Of a stretch of DNA of 64,000 nucleotides, positions 12,654-22,590 are shown one piece after another (the first letter of the stretch is position 1; each line of letters begins with the position of its first letter). The position numbers were made by a program, and so were the translations under genes. The notes beneath the pieces are model-generated. The model was not told where the DNA came from and did no database searches. It saw only the letters and a list, made by a program, of their open reading frames with translations. Source of the stretch: Schistocerca nitens (Eukaryota; Arthropoda; Insecta; Orthoptera; Acrididae); the NCBI RefSeq assembly GCF_023898315.1, contig NC_064616.1, positions 705,093,389 to 705,157,388 on the forward strand. Reading direction: 5' to 3'.

Positions 12654-13724
12654 TTACAGGAAATGTTCAAAATGTCCTCCGTTAGCGAGGGTACATGCAT
12701 CCACCCTCTGTCGCATGGAATCCCTGATGCGCTGATGCAGCCATGGAGAATGGCGTATTGTATCACAGCCGTCCACAATACGAGCACGAAGAGTCTCTAC
12801 ATTTGGTACCGGGGTTGCGTAGACAAGAGCTTTCAAATGCCCCCATAAATGAAAGTCAAGAAGGTTGAGGTCAGGAGAGCGTGGAGGCCATGGAATTGGT
12901 CCGCCTCTACCAATCCATCGGTCACCGAATGTGTTGTTCAGAAGCGTACGAACACTTCGATTGAAATGTGCAGGAGCTCCATCGTGCATGAACCACATGT
13001 TGTGTCGTACTTGTAAAAGCACATGTTCTAGCAGCACAGGTAGAGTATCCCGTATGAAATCATGATAACGTGCGCCATTGAGCGTAGGTGGAATAACATG
13101 GGGCCCAATCAAGACATCACCAACAGTGCCTGCCCAAATGTTCACAGAAAATCTGTGTTGATGACGTGATTGCACAATTGCGTGCGGATTCTCGTCAGCC
13201 CACATATGTTGATTGTGAAAATTTGCTATTTGATCACGTTGGAATGAAGCCTCATCCGTAAAGAGAACATTTGCACTGAAATGAGGATTGACACGTTGTT
13301 GGATGAACCATTCCCAGAAGTGTACCCGTGGAGGCCAATCAGCTGCTGATAGTGCCTGCACACGCTGTACATGGTACAGAAATGACTGGTTCTCCCGTAA
13401 CACTCTCCATACAGTGACGTGGTCAACGTTACCTTGTACAGCAGCAACGTCTCTGACGCTGACATTAGGGTTATCGTCAACTGCACGAAGAATTGCCTCC
13501 TCCATTGCAGGTGTCCTCGTCGTTCTAGGTCTTCCCCAGTCGCGAGTCATAGGCTGGAATGTTCCGTGCTCCCTAAGACGCCGATCAATTGCTTCGAACG
13601 TCTTCCTGTCGGGACACCTTCGTTCTGGAAATCTATCTCGATACAAACGTACCGCGCCACGGCTATTGCCCCGTGCTAATCCATACATCAAATGGGCATC
13701 TGCCAACTCCGCATTTGTAAACAT
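12654..13724 (-). CDS. DD41D (IS630/Tc1/mariner superfamily) transposase
   Basis: A 356-aa unbroken ORF from MFTNAELADAHL to GGHFEHFL. Residues 1-60 resemble the DUF4817-type N-terminal helix-turn-helix region (RLYRDRFPERRCPDRKTF). A second HTH lies at about 70-115 (SVRDVAAVQGNVDHVTVWRVL). The DDE/D catalytic core has D157 in LFTDEASF, D248 in FMHDGAPAHF and D290 in SPDLNLLDFHLWG. By count 41 residues separate the last two, hence DD41D. The enzyme would cut at the 122-bp TIRs and integrate at TA, in the nucleus. The start Met lies about 190 bp inside the right TIR and precedes the HTH as expected. The absence of stops suggests recent activity; expression is not shown. Confidence 0.9.
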   Translation of the reverse strand: MFTNAELADAHLMYGLARGNSRGAVRLYRDRFPERRCPDRKTFEAIDRRLREHGTFQPMTRDWGRPRTTRTPAMEEAILRAVDDNPNVSVRDVAAVQGNVDHVTVWRVLRENQSFLYHVQRVQALSAADWPPRVHFWEWFIQQRVNPHFSANVLFTDEASFQRDQIANFHNQHMWADENPHAIVQSRHQHRFSVNIWAGTVGDVLIGPHVIPPTLNGARYHDFIRDTLPVLLEHVLLQVRHNMWFMHDGAPAHFNRSVRTLLNNTFGDRWIGRGGPIPWPPRSPDLNLLDFHLWGHLKALVYATPVPNVETLRARIVDGCDTIRHSPWLHQRIRDSMRQRVDACTLANGGHFEHFL

Positions 13725-13910
13725 TGCACTGACTGCAGAACCACGTTCGTGATGAATACTAACCTGTTGATGCTACGTACTGATGTGCTTGATGCTATTA
13801 CTATAGAGCAATGAGTCGCATGTCAACACAAGCACCGAAGTCAACATTACGTTCCTTCAATTGGGCCAACTGGCGGTGAATCGAGGAAGTACAGTACATA
13901 CTTACGAAAC

Positions 13911-14032
13911 TAAAATGAGTTCTAACATGGAAATTAAGCGTTTCCGGACACATGTCCACATAACATCTTTTCTTTATTTGTGTGTGAGGAATGTTTCCTG
14001 AAAGTTTGGCTGTACCTTTTTGTAACACCCTG
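13911..14032 (-). repeat. right TIR of DD41D transposon
   Basis: Partner of 12452-12573; its outer end is CACCCTG followed by the TA at 14033-14034. Confidence 0.88.
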
Positions 14033-14738
14033 TATATGTCAACTGAAATTTTTCTTCTATATCTAACACGTGTGTCACTTCATGTTCTATTTGTGCTTGT
14101 TCTGGTGGCTGTCTTAATATTTCGTTTTCCTCTGATTGTTTAATTGATGCGTGTTGTTCTTTGTTTGTTTGCTCTGGGATGTTTGAGTCCATTACTGTAT
14201 TTTCTTCTTCTGATTGCACGTTATTTTGTTCCAGTATTTGTTGTACTTGTTGTTTGATGTTTTCTAATTCTGACTGGGGTATCCTGTTATTTTTGATTAT
14301 TACGCGAATCTGATCGGCTAGTGGTTGTTCTGTTAAAAATTTTAATTCTGGGTATCTGGTAATAAATGTTGTGTATACTTGTGATCTGTATCCAGTTGTG
14401 TTGGTTCCTAAGTTTGTTGCTTCGTAATAACAGAACATGAGGTGTCGGTTAACCTCATCTGACCATCTCATCCTCTGTCTTTGTTTTCCTTCTAGAGTGG
14501 TTGCAGGAAGCATATCCTGCAAAACACCTCTACTTGGATTTAAATCATTTGCCGTGTGGCTAGGAGTGTCGTTACCATTGTGCACGGGCATAGGGTTCAA
14601 GCGTCGTCCCCGACCATGACAGCGCTTGTCCGAGGCTTCATTAGTTCTGTCCTGAACCAACTAATCACACTAAAAGGGGGGTTAGCCCTATTAGTGGTTT
14701 GTTCTTTTCGTCGCCTTTTACGACTGGCAGAACATACC

Positions 14739-14765
14739 GGAGGCCTATTCTTTTCCCGGGCCTCC
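14739..14765 (-). other. 5'-terminal hairpin of the R4/Dong-like LINE
   Basis: GGAGGCC at 14739-14745 pairs perfectly with GGCCTCC at 14759-14765. A second small stem, GTCG/CGAC, lies at 14710-14724. They fall just inside the LINE 5' end. Some R2-group LINEs have structured 5' ends, including HDV-like ribozymes; whether this is one is untested. Confidence 0.4.
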
Positions 14766-14774
14766 ACGGGGTTT

Positions 14775-14962
14775 GCCGGCCGAAGTGGCCGTGCGGTTAA
14801 AGGCGCTGCAGTCTGGAACCGCAAGACCGCTACGGTTGCAGGTTCGAATCCTGCCTCGGGCATGGATGTTTGTGATGTCCTTAGGTTAGTTAGGTTTAAC
14901 TAGTTCTAAGTTCTAGGGGACTAATGACCTCAGCAGTTGAGTCCCATAGTGCTCAGAGCCAT
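14775..14962 (+). mobile_element. tRNA-derived SINE, family A, in the LINE 5' end
   Basis: Full-length plus copy with a perfect 12-bp target duplication TCCACGGGGTTT at 14763-14774 and 14963-14974. It separates the LINE 5' terminus from the TAA tract. Confidence 0.97.
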
Positions 14963-14971
14963 TCCACGGGG

Positions 14972-14974
<3 letters not shown>

Positions 14975-15003
<29 letters not shown>

Positions 15004-15066
15004 CATTATCGTTATTGTTATTATTATCATTATTATTACTATTATTATAACTATTTTATTGTTATT
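14975..15066. repeat. (ATT)n / (TAA)n microsatellite, imperfect
   Basis: About 90 bp of ATT units with C and G interruptions. It abuts the R4/Dong-like LINE 5' end and is read as its insertion target. Confidence 0.9.
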
Positions 15067-15277
15067 ACCGCTTTGGCGAAACTATATGCATGTAGAGAAA
15101 ATCTAGGGAGGTGCAACCAATTTAGTTTGAGATTGCACAAAAAGGCAAACGTGGGCTGGTTGATTATATAACGGGGGAAGAAGCATATGCTAACTTGACA
15201 TGGTGTATACAATGTCACTGGAAACATGATTTTTACGAAAAGTCGAGCTCAAACTTGAGAGAAAGAGAGAGAGAGAG

Positions 15278-15311
<34 letters not shown>

Positions 15312-16060
15312 ACTGCGAGAGAAAGGGGGGAAGGGGAAAGCATGAAAGCTCTAAGACATAAATATCAGACAGAAGAACAAAGCAGGTATAATTTATGGAA
15401 CGGGATAAATATTAAATGGTTATAAAATGAGGAAAAAAGCTTTCAAAATGTTCAGATGTAAACGGACACGATAACAAATGTGGAAATGTACATTATAAAA
15501 TACATGGGGCACTGGAGCACTGATACAGAAGAGATGAATGACGTAATTATAGAAAATAAAACATGGGGGAAATTGACCTGTGCCGGAACACTTATAAAGA
15601 AACGACAGATGAGGTCATTAAGGTAAATAAAACACTCTGCCGTTAGCACACTCATTCTGAGAGATATAATTCCCAGAATAAACCACAGGCATAAAAAAGG
15701 TATCGAAAGGACTAGCACATAGAAAAATGGAGCGAATGACGAAGCATAACTCTCTAAAAATATAAAGGCAGGATAAATATAACACTATGTGGTAAGTGAG
15801 AGTTGAAGTTCTATCTGTCCGTCAGTGTAATCTGACTTGCTGCAGCTCAAAGAATCGGATACTGAGTGATAATCTTTATAATGAGATAAGCATGAGAAAA
15901 AGTTATGTGAGTAGCAGTTTTTTAATTTTTTTTATTTTTTTAGCTGCACACAGTGCGGTATCGAGGGAGTGGTGAGATAGGCCCCCTTCAACGGCACAGA
16001 CACGGAGGGACGGTAAAACTGACCGAAAAGAAAACAAAAAAGAAGAAAGACGGTCTAACA
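15067..16060. other. no recognised gene
   Basis: AT-rich sequence containing a GA microsatellite at 15256-15309. An 88-aa hydrophobic minus-strand ORF at 15452-15718 has no recognisable family and looks like chance. Confidence 0.5.
15256..15309. repeat. (GA)n microsatellite
   Basis: AG dinucleotide run of about 54 bp with single A and C interruptions. Confidence 0.95.
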
Positions 16061-16096
16061 ATTGAGGGGCCCAGTGGAAAAGGGGTACATGCCACC
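16061..16096 (+). repeat. left TIR of the DUF7869-like transposon
   Basis: Starts ATTGAGGGGCCCAGTGG and ends ACATGCCACC; 35 of 36 bases match the reverse complement of 18878-18913. Confidence 0.9.
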
Positions 16097-17801
16097 AGAG
16101 TATGTTGTGTCAGGAAATGGGAATTAAGGATATATGATTTTGTATAGTAATTTGAACTTCTGCTGTGATACCAACAGTTGTTACAGTAACTAGATGGTGT
16201 TTTGCAAATACTATTAAATATTAGGCCTCTTTATTGCAATTTAAAGTACAGAAAATGAAATCCTAGACATGCAGACACATTACATAGCACGTCATTAATA
16301 GTCAAACTCCTCATCAATGTTTTCCTGCTCCATTGTATCGTCGCTACCATCACTTATCAATGACTGATAAAAACTTAAATATATTGGAGAGACAAATTGC
16401 AATAAGCTTCGAAGGTCCTTGAACTTTGCGGCCTTAATTTGACGTCCATTTGGATATTTAGGAGCTAACTGGCAGTCTGCAAGCTTCGTAAATCGTCCAC
16501 GACACTTCTGTAAACTAACTCGCACAGGGTTCTCAGTTTGATTGTGTGAATATTTGATATATACAGAATGTCCACCGCTCACTAATCTAAATACCATTCC
16601 GTTTCTGATGTCTGCAGGCTTCTTGTCAACAGTAACTTTACGTTTGACTATTCTGTTCATTATCGACGACAAAGACACGAAGTCATCTTTCTTCATTTCA
16701 ACCAAAGTGAATGGGTTCTTTGGCTTACTCTTTCTTATAAGTTCAACCCATTTTGATGGAGTGTACATAGCCCATGTCTTTCTTTTCAGCTTCTCAATAA
16801 CTCGAAAATCCCTGTCACATGGCAGGAATGTGTGACCAGGCAGGAGAAATTTGTGCTTAACAACATCAAAACATTTTTTATCAACCACAGGTACATCCAC
16901 AGATCTGGGATAATATCGTTTTTATTTTGTCCAATACACGAATCAGAATAAATTATGAGCCTTCGATGACTTTCTTCCTTCACCATGTCTAAAGCCTTTA
17001 AAACGCAGCTAGGTACTTCATCGGCCCCTCTAGATGCAACATTCTCGGACCAGATATACATCACTACTGCCTTCTCATCATTACAACGGTGAATACAGAA
17101 TTATATGTCGAAAGTTGTCTCTTATAAAAAACTGTTTCCGTCGAAATATATGGTGTTGGCAATGCTTGTTGTAAGTCCATGCATAAAACGAGTGCATCAC
17201 TACCATCCTGTTTTGATTCATTTGAGTCACTTTCAGAGCACTCTATGCAGCTTCAGCTTTCTCAAGGTGTAGTTTGATGTCTGTGGATTCGGCGTTATTA
17301 AGTGCCTTAGGAGAATCACGAATACGACATTTGTCACTCGACGGCAATTTAAAACCAGTATTGTATTCCGTTTTGAAAATGGTTTCATATACATGTTGTT
17401 TCACTGGGACTTCATCTGTATTTTTAATATCTTCACAGTACAAACGATACATTCCAGCAATCGAGTGAACAGAGGTTATGTAGGACTTGTTCGGATTCCG
17501 CGTTCTACTATAATGTGATGTGTACCTTGGGGACATTTGATGTGATTTATAATCTTATTTTTTTCTCTCGTTATCAATGGCATGAGGTCTGTTAGAATGC
17601 TTGCCTCCTCTGTCCTGTCTATGTATATGTACAGATACATGTGTTGTTGATTGATTTTCAGTGACACATTCTTCATTGCTACGGACAGTCCTCAAACGTT
17701 CAACAGAAATGGCATGAACAGCTGAAAAAGCAGTCCTACACACTTCAACCTCAATAACTGGAGTGTCACGAATAAAATACTCGAAAGAAACCTTCCTCTA
17801 G

Positions 17802-17999
17802 CCGGCCGCGGTGGTCTCGCGGTTCTAAGCGCGCAGTCCGGAACCGTGCGACTGCTACGGTCGCAGGTTCGAATCCTGCCTCGGGCATGGATGTGTGTAA
17901 TGTCCTTAGGTTAGTTAGGTTTAAGTAGTTCTAAGTTCTTGGGGACTGATGACCACAGCAGTTGAGTCCCATAGTGCTCAGAGCCATTTGAACCATTTG
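17802..17999 (+). mobile_element. tRNA-derived SINE, family A, in the DUF7869-like gene
   Basis: Full-length plus copy; 13-bp target duplication AACCTTCCTCTAG at 17789-17801 and 18000-18012. Confidence 0.97.
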
Positions 18000-18047
18000 A
18001 ACCTTCCTCTAGCTTACTGTTGGAACCTTCCTCTTCTTTGGATACAC

Positions 18048-18280
18048 CGAGCGACGTGGCGCAGTGGTTAGCACACTGGACTCACACTTGGGAGGATGAC
18101 GGTTCAATCCGCGTCCGGCCATCCTGATTTAGGTTTTCCGTTATTTCCGTAAATCTCTCCAGGCAAATTCCGGGATGGTTCCTTTGAAAGAGCACGGCCG
18201 ACTTCCTTCCCCGTCCTTCCCTAATCCGATGAGACCGATGACCTCGCTGCTCGGCCTCTTCCTCCCAAAACAACCCAATC
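18048..18280 (+). mobile_element. tRNA-derived SINE, family B
   Basis: Head CCGAGCGACGTGGCGCAGTG, B box CGGTTCAATCC, 3' part CCAAAACAACCCAATC. Target duplication CTTCTTTGRATACAC (one mismatch) at 18033-18047 and 18281-18295. Confidence 0.95.
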
Positions 18281-18877
18281 CTTCTTTGAATACACTTTTT
18301 GTGCTTATTAGGCCGCACTAATTCGAATAAATAAGCATTTTTTATTATAATCTCCCAACCTATAAAACTCAATAAATATCGCCTTCTTCTGTTCTTCATT
18401 CAATGTTGAGTATTTTCAGAAACTATCACTGGCGCTACGAAACACTTTCTCAGGCTCAGTCTTATTTTTTAGGTGTTTATATTATTTTCCATTGTTTCTT
18501 AACCTCTTCCTTTCATTATCATTCCACTCATTATCTTTACGAATTGCTTTTTTCTTTTTTTACATGTATTTTGCATTTTCGTCGTGAGTGAAACCAATTG
18601 CCGCCTTCTTCCAAACATATGAACAACATTTGAGAAACGTTTTCTGATTGGCTTTTTGAAACCAAGTCAACCAATGGGACTAATCCACTCATGAGACACC
18701 GAGATACTATTGGCATGAGCCTCTTTTCCACTGGGAATGTGTCAGTCCTGAATAGCAGTAAAGATAATATGCTCTCTCTAAAGGAACGGGCACATGCTAT
18801 TGTGCTAGAAGTTCCCATCTACGATACTAGATGGCTTCGGTTGTCTTCCTGTACCAAAATCGCAAAATCACTGCGCA

Positions 18878-18913
18878 GGTGGCATGTGCCCCTTTTCCAC
18901 TGGGCCCCTCAAT
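18878..18913 (-). repeat. right TIR of the DUF7869-like transposon
   Basis: Reverse complement partner of 16061-16096; the single difference is GCACATG against GTACATG. Confidence 0.9.
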
Positions 18914-21900
18914 CTAAAAATTTATTGGGAGAGTTACGTGAGTGTTCCTTTATTCTGCTCACGAGAAGAAGATTAGCCCTTGGCTTGCGACTGTAAACAG
19001 TGTCATTTCGTCTAAGTAACATCATAAAGAAATGACTGCCTCCAACATCCGTCTGTTGCTAACATGATTTACGCGATAACAGTGCGCCTGATTCACATTT
19101 GCCGCCTATATTTCTCACTCATGTTCAGTAAGGGAGTTTTTGCTGCTACGATATAGTGGAATTTCAAAAGTCGGCGAGCAGGTGCTGAAATATATTTGAC
19201 AATAGACTTGGACAATTTCTGCAAACCGAGAACTAGAACGAGACGCCACGGGGGAGGAAGCAAGCAAAGGAAGTGGAGGGGATATGTGATTTACTTGTCT
19301 CTCCAGCCATTACAGCCAATACTTCCACTGCTACGAAGTTTTCATTGATACGACCTATTTCGCGAAAAAAAAGTGCAAGCCTTCTGTGGTTGATTAATAA
19401 TATTATGGGTGATGTTAATCGCTATTTCTATAGATAGCTGCACTCTATTCACCAAAATCGCACCCTCATGTAAACAAACATACGCACTGCCATCGGTCAT
19501 CCGTTGCACAGATCAAACATCTAGTGTCATCAGACCACTCGAATTAGGTCTTAGGTATTTATTAGGTGTTTTCTTGTTGTTCTAGTGCAAACGAAACTTC
19601 AAGGCACCCTAAAGCATCGAAACTCTGACGTTTCTGTTTCTCGGCTATTCTCTGTGCTAGGCGTTTAACTCAAGTAGTTGTCGTATCAAATTCCACTGGA
19701 CGGACACTTGCGTAGTGTCTACCAGCGACGCAGTTGCTCTGGCTACACATATCCTGAAAAAGAAAACTAACACTATTGGGCAACGTATGTACTAACCTCG
19801 AATAAAAGAACCAAATTTTGTCATAATAACGAAAATGCTGCGAAAAACTATCTACATTAGAGACTGTTAAACGCGAGCTGTTAACGAAAAAGGCCAAAAC
19901 TGTAGTTGAGAGATCTGGCAGCATAACGTAATGGATTGCGATAGCGGGCTAATCATGTGGACTGTCTGATTCGATTGGTGCTGACCACCTCAAACTTTAT
20001 ATTTATGTAGGGGGGAGGGGGGTGGGGGGTGGGGGAGAATACAGTTTGGTAATCAGGTATTGTATGCCAGCATCTCTCCCGCCCTTTTGTCGACTAAATA
20101 TTGGCGACAAAAATTTCTGTCACCACAAAGATTTAAACTGACTGACTATTAATGGTCTAAGATGCGTTACCAACCTTTTTTTACGGAGAGTGGTAGATAG
20201 TAATCTAAAAATCAAAAATGTTTAGATTGTGGTTATCGTATTGTAAATGTGGTGAATTTTATATAAACCGTTAGCATGAGAACTATACAAAGAAGAACCA
20301 AAATTTACCTTCTCCATCCGGTAGACGAATATACTCTGTAGTCGAGTACTCTGCTAAATGTTGTAGTGTAGCCGGCGAGTAGAAATGAGGGATGTATTTG
20401 AAGCCGTACATTTGCCAGACGCATGCAGTCTTCGTGCCAGATGCAGACCGTCTGTATCTGCTTTCTGACTCTTTGACACCGTGGTTACTGCAGATGCAAA
20501 CAGTGCTGTTTATTTTAGCTTGAAAATGCTGGGGAACTTGTCAAGTGTGCTTTTAACGGAATCGTGACGGCATTTGCCTATGAAACTTCAGCTCCCCGGA
20601 AATGAAACCCAGCGACATGCCTACCCACTGACAAACTGAACATATATTGCAAGTGCGCAGTCTCGATTCACTTTTGGTCTCTTCAAATGTGGGTTTTCTT
20701 CGATGTTTTTAGTTGCTACAAAGTAAAGCTGAATTTGGAGAGATACGAAATTTCGGTGAAAGCTGCAGCCAGCTTGTTTCTCGAGTGTGGAATGGATTAC
20801 GTAGAACATATTATATGCTTTCTCCGAAAAAGGAACCCGTTTAACATGCTATGTTTCGAGACTGTCTACTTGTAAGTATATGTATGCCCACGTAGTGATC
20901 GTAGAAGTTCGTGGATGTATATTTAAAATTAATGCACTTTCTATTCTGCAATAAAGTTAAAACTTCTTCCGTGAGGTCACTTGAATTTTGATGTGAAATT
21001 TATTTAGTTTTCAGATTCTATGTTGTAATCGGAATTTTACTTACTGCATAACGGTGAAAGACCAGAAAACTAGGTTGAAAGCTTTCCAATGCATGCATGA
21101 ATCAGGTGATACGTTGGCGTGCTCTGAGTAATTACAGACTATTGGAGCACACAGCAATACATAATGAAATAATCATAATACTAAAATACTTATTATAAGT
21201 ATTTTAGTTTCATATTAAAGTTTGCTCAGCAGTCACTCGTTCTTCGAGTAAGTCGTCATCAGTAAAGTGAAACATTACTCAAGCAAATAACAGGCTACAT
21301 TTTTATTGATTTTAGTTCAGGTATTGCCTCAGTATTTCACATTTAAAACCATATCCAAACTAAGAACCACATTTCAGCGCAAATTTAGGGACACAGTTTA
21401 TAAAGTCACAGTTTATGTATACTCGGTCCTCTGGGTTATCTGTGACTGCAATGATTTATGCAAAAACCAAGACTGATTAATAAAAGTAAAATCATTGTTC
21501 TGATCCTCTCGCACAATATATTTACAGAAACCAGTTTCATATAATATGCCAATAACTCAGGTGAAACGAATTATGTGCCAGTAAAGGCCAACTCACACGT
21601 AATAGCGCAAGTATAGGTTGCACTCCTCTTCCCTCGATGTTCAGCAATGCGATTCATTACAATTAGTTGCACTTGGATATGACGTCATCGAGACGTCATG
21701 CACGTAGTGGTTAAACTTACAATAACGCAGTCGAAGCTATATTGCATTGGCTTGACATGAGTCATCAGACGATATTTTTTATCTTGGATCTCGCAGTAAT
21801 GCCCGCATACTAAATTATCACTCACTATAAAGTTTTTTGCAAATCATACGTTCAATTTTCCTCTTATATAGTTATAAACAGTGAGTTCGTCTCATTACCA

Positions 21901-22369
21901 TCCAAGAAAATTATGATAAATTACTCTGTGTAGTGAACAAAATAGGTTAATTGACTATCGGTGGAATAAAGGAGAAAAATCAAGAACCTGCATAGTTCTT
22001 TGACGGGATACACCATGCTGAAGAAGATCTGTGATCAGGCAGTTGAAATTAGGCACATATAGGCATTCATTTTCGTCAGGAAACTCTCTCATCAGCAAGA
22101 AGAATGTATGTGTAAACAACGGGAACCCCGAAACAGAAGTGCAAAACACGCAGAAAAAACTTTGTTTCAAACACTGTAAGAATTGTGCGAAAGCTTAATA
22201 GAGATGACCAGCGGTCGCACTTCACGGCTAGATGGATGACTTCGTAGAGAACATTGCATAGCTAACTATACATAACAAACCTCAACAATTAAATAGGAAC
22301 GGAGATCCAACATACGGAATAAATAACCGTCTACGAACCCATTTTGAAAGAATGTCAGAGCTCTTGAAA
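18914..22369. other. no recognised gene over 3.4 kb
   Basis: I see only short ORFs, a G-rich run at 20010-20037 and a small AT hairpin at 21180-21208 (13-bp arms, 3-nt loop). Ancient TE remnants or noncoding host DNA are equally possible. Confidence 0.5.
20010..20037 (+). repeat. G-rich run, G-quadruplex potential
   Basis: Runs of six, six, six and five G separated by single A or T. It fits a four-tract G-quadruplex pattern by eye. Confidence 0.7.
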
Positions 22370-22590
22370 ATTGAGAAAAACGTAGATTCAGATATAGGTT
22401 GCGTACGCTACACTATGATACATACCTTACCAGATGAAGCACACCCCATTACATGTATTCAATAAAATGTGGATATTGGAGAGCCTTCCCGAAGAGTGGT
22501 GTACTCAAGCCATAATTCGAGCAATATAACAGAAAATACGCTAAGAAGAAAATTCGCACCGGATAGCAGCCTTATCTTCATGTGTAACAT
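22370..22590 (+). pseudogene. LINE reverse transcriptase fossil, possibly I clade
   Basis: Two frames together read VRYTMIHTLPDEA, then FNKMWILESLPEEW..AIIRAI, then RIAALSSC. This is the N-terminal part of an RT (family pattern YTML..LP, LYN.IW....P..WK.A.I.PI, RPIALTSC). Frameshift near 22460, stops near 22530. Only about 70 codons remain. Confidence 0.6.

Larger units (their letters stand above)
12452..14032 (-). mobile_element. DD41D mariner-type transposon, apparently intact
   Basis: A 1581-bp element with TIRs of about 122 bp, both starting CAGGGTGTTACA. The right flank is TA; the left flank reads TG, probably a mutated TA. It is inserted in the N-terminal coding region of the R4/Dong-like LINE, so it is younger than that LINE. 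It holds one uninterrupted transposase gene. Confidence 0.9.
9537..14660 (-). pseudogene. RT plus restriction-like endonuclease polyprotein (broken)
   Basis: Single-ORF polyprotein read right to left. The N-terminal region is at 14660-14035. A lysine/glutamine-rich linker is at 12321-12013. RT is at about 11760-10900, with HNWKAPGNDKIANFWLKKF, AYIDYQKAFDSVPHS and LLYMDDLKLLA (the YxDD catalytic box). Next come CRLCKQQIETVDHI (CCHC-like, 10120-10075) and the endonuclease PHNKPDIILTNKK...LIEISIP (about 9880-9790), ending at 9537. Breaks: a frameshift near 11310, TGA in frame at 11126-11128 where the context suggests Cys, another stop at 10535, and frame changes near 10005 and 11815-12010. The RT core is otherwise well preserved. 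Confidence 0.8.
9442..14974 (-). mobile_element. R4-clade, Dong-like LINE with restriction-like endonuclease
   Basis: Minus-strand non-LTR element of about 3.7 kb once two insertions are removed: a DD41D transposon at 12452-14032 and a SINE at 14775-14962. Domain order from the N-terminus: a conserved MRWSDEVNRHLM...EQPLADQIRVII region, reverse transcriptase, a CCHC-like motif, then a restriction-like endonuclease. This order marks the R2/R4/CRE group rather than AP-endonuclease LINEs. (TAA)n on both sides recalls Dong of Bombyx, known to insert into TAA repeats. Clade and target are inferred from domain order and flanks. Confidence 0.8.
16295..18600 (-). pseudogene. probable transposase, DUF7869-like family (broken)
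   Basis: Read right to left, fragments line up with an uncharacterised arthropod family I recognise only by pattern. A basic N-terminus lies near 18590-18500. Then come STLNEEQKKAIFIEFYRLGD (about 18400-18330), EVCRTAFSAVHAISVERLR (17755-17695), GKHSNRPHAID (about 17605), SYITSVHSIAGMYRLYCED (about 17490), DLQQALPTPYISTETVFYKR (about 17180-17120), then SENVASRGADEVPSCVLKAL and the IIYSDSCIGQNKND block (17050-16930), and LPGHTFLPCDRDFRVIEKL (about 16840-16785). It ends at 16295. The acidic SDSC.GQN and FLPCDRDF positions would suit an RNase-H-like nuclease, but that is inference. Two SINEs and several frameshifts break it. Confidence 0.7.
16061..18913 (-). mobile_element. TIR-bounded DNA transposon carrying a DUF7869-like protein
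   Basis: TIRs of 36 bp at 16061-16096 and 18878-18913 differ at one position; the core is GGGGCCCAGTGGAAAAGG. A third, degraded copy of the motif is at 18711-18736, inside the right end. Between them, on the minus strand, is one decayed protein gene. About 2.4 kb after removal of a family A SINE and a family B SINE. I could not settle the target duplication: the flanks are CAATT and AATCT. Linking the protein to these TIRs is my inference. Confidence 0.7.

Noticed and set aside
13288..13752. 154-aa plus-strand ORF opposite the DD41D transposase
   Set aside because: Antisense shadow; the minus-strand frame carries the catalytic triad.
17802..17880. tRNA gene call at SINE heads (A and B boxes)
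   Set aside because: The heads keep promoter boxes but lack a proper acceptor stem and anticodon arm, and are joined to the SINE body with target duplications.
18537..18818. 93-aa minus-strand ORF at the right end of the DUF7869-like element as a separate gene
   Set aside because: Only its last residues overlap the likely basic N-terminus of the transposase; the rest covers subterminal repeat sequence.
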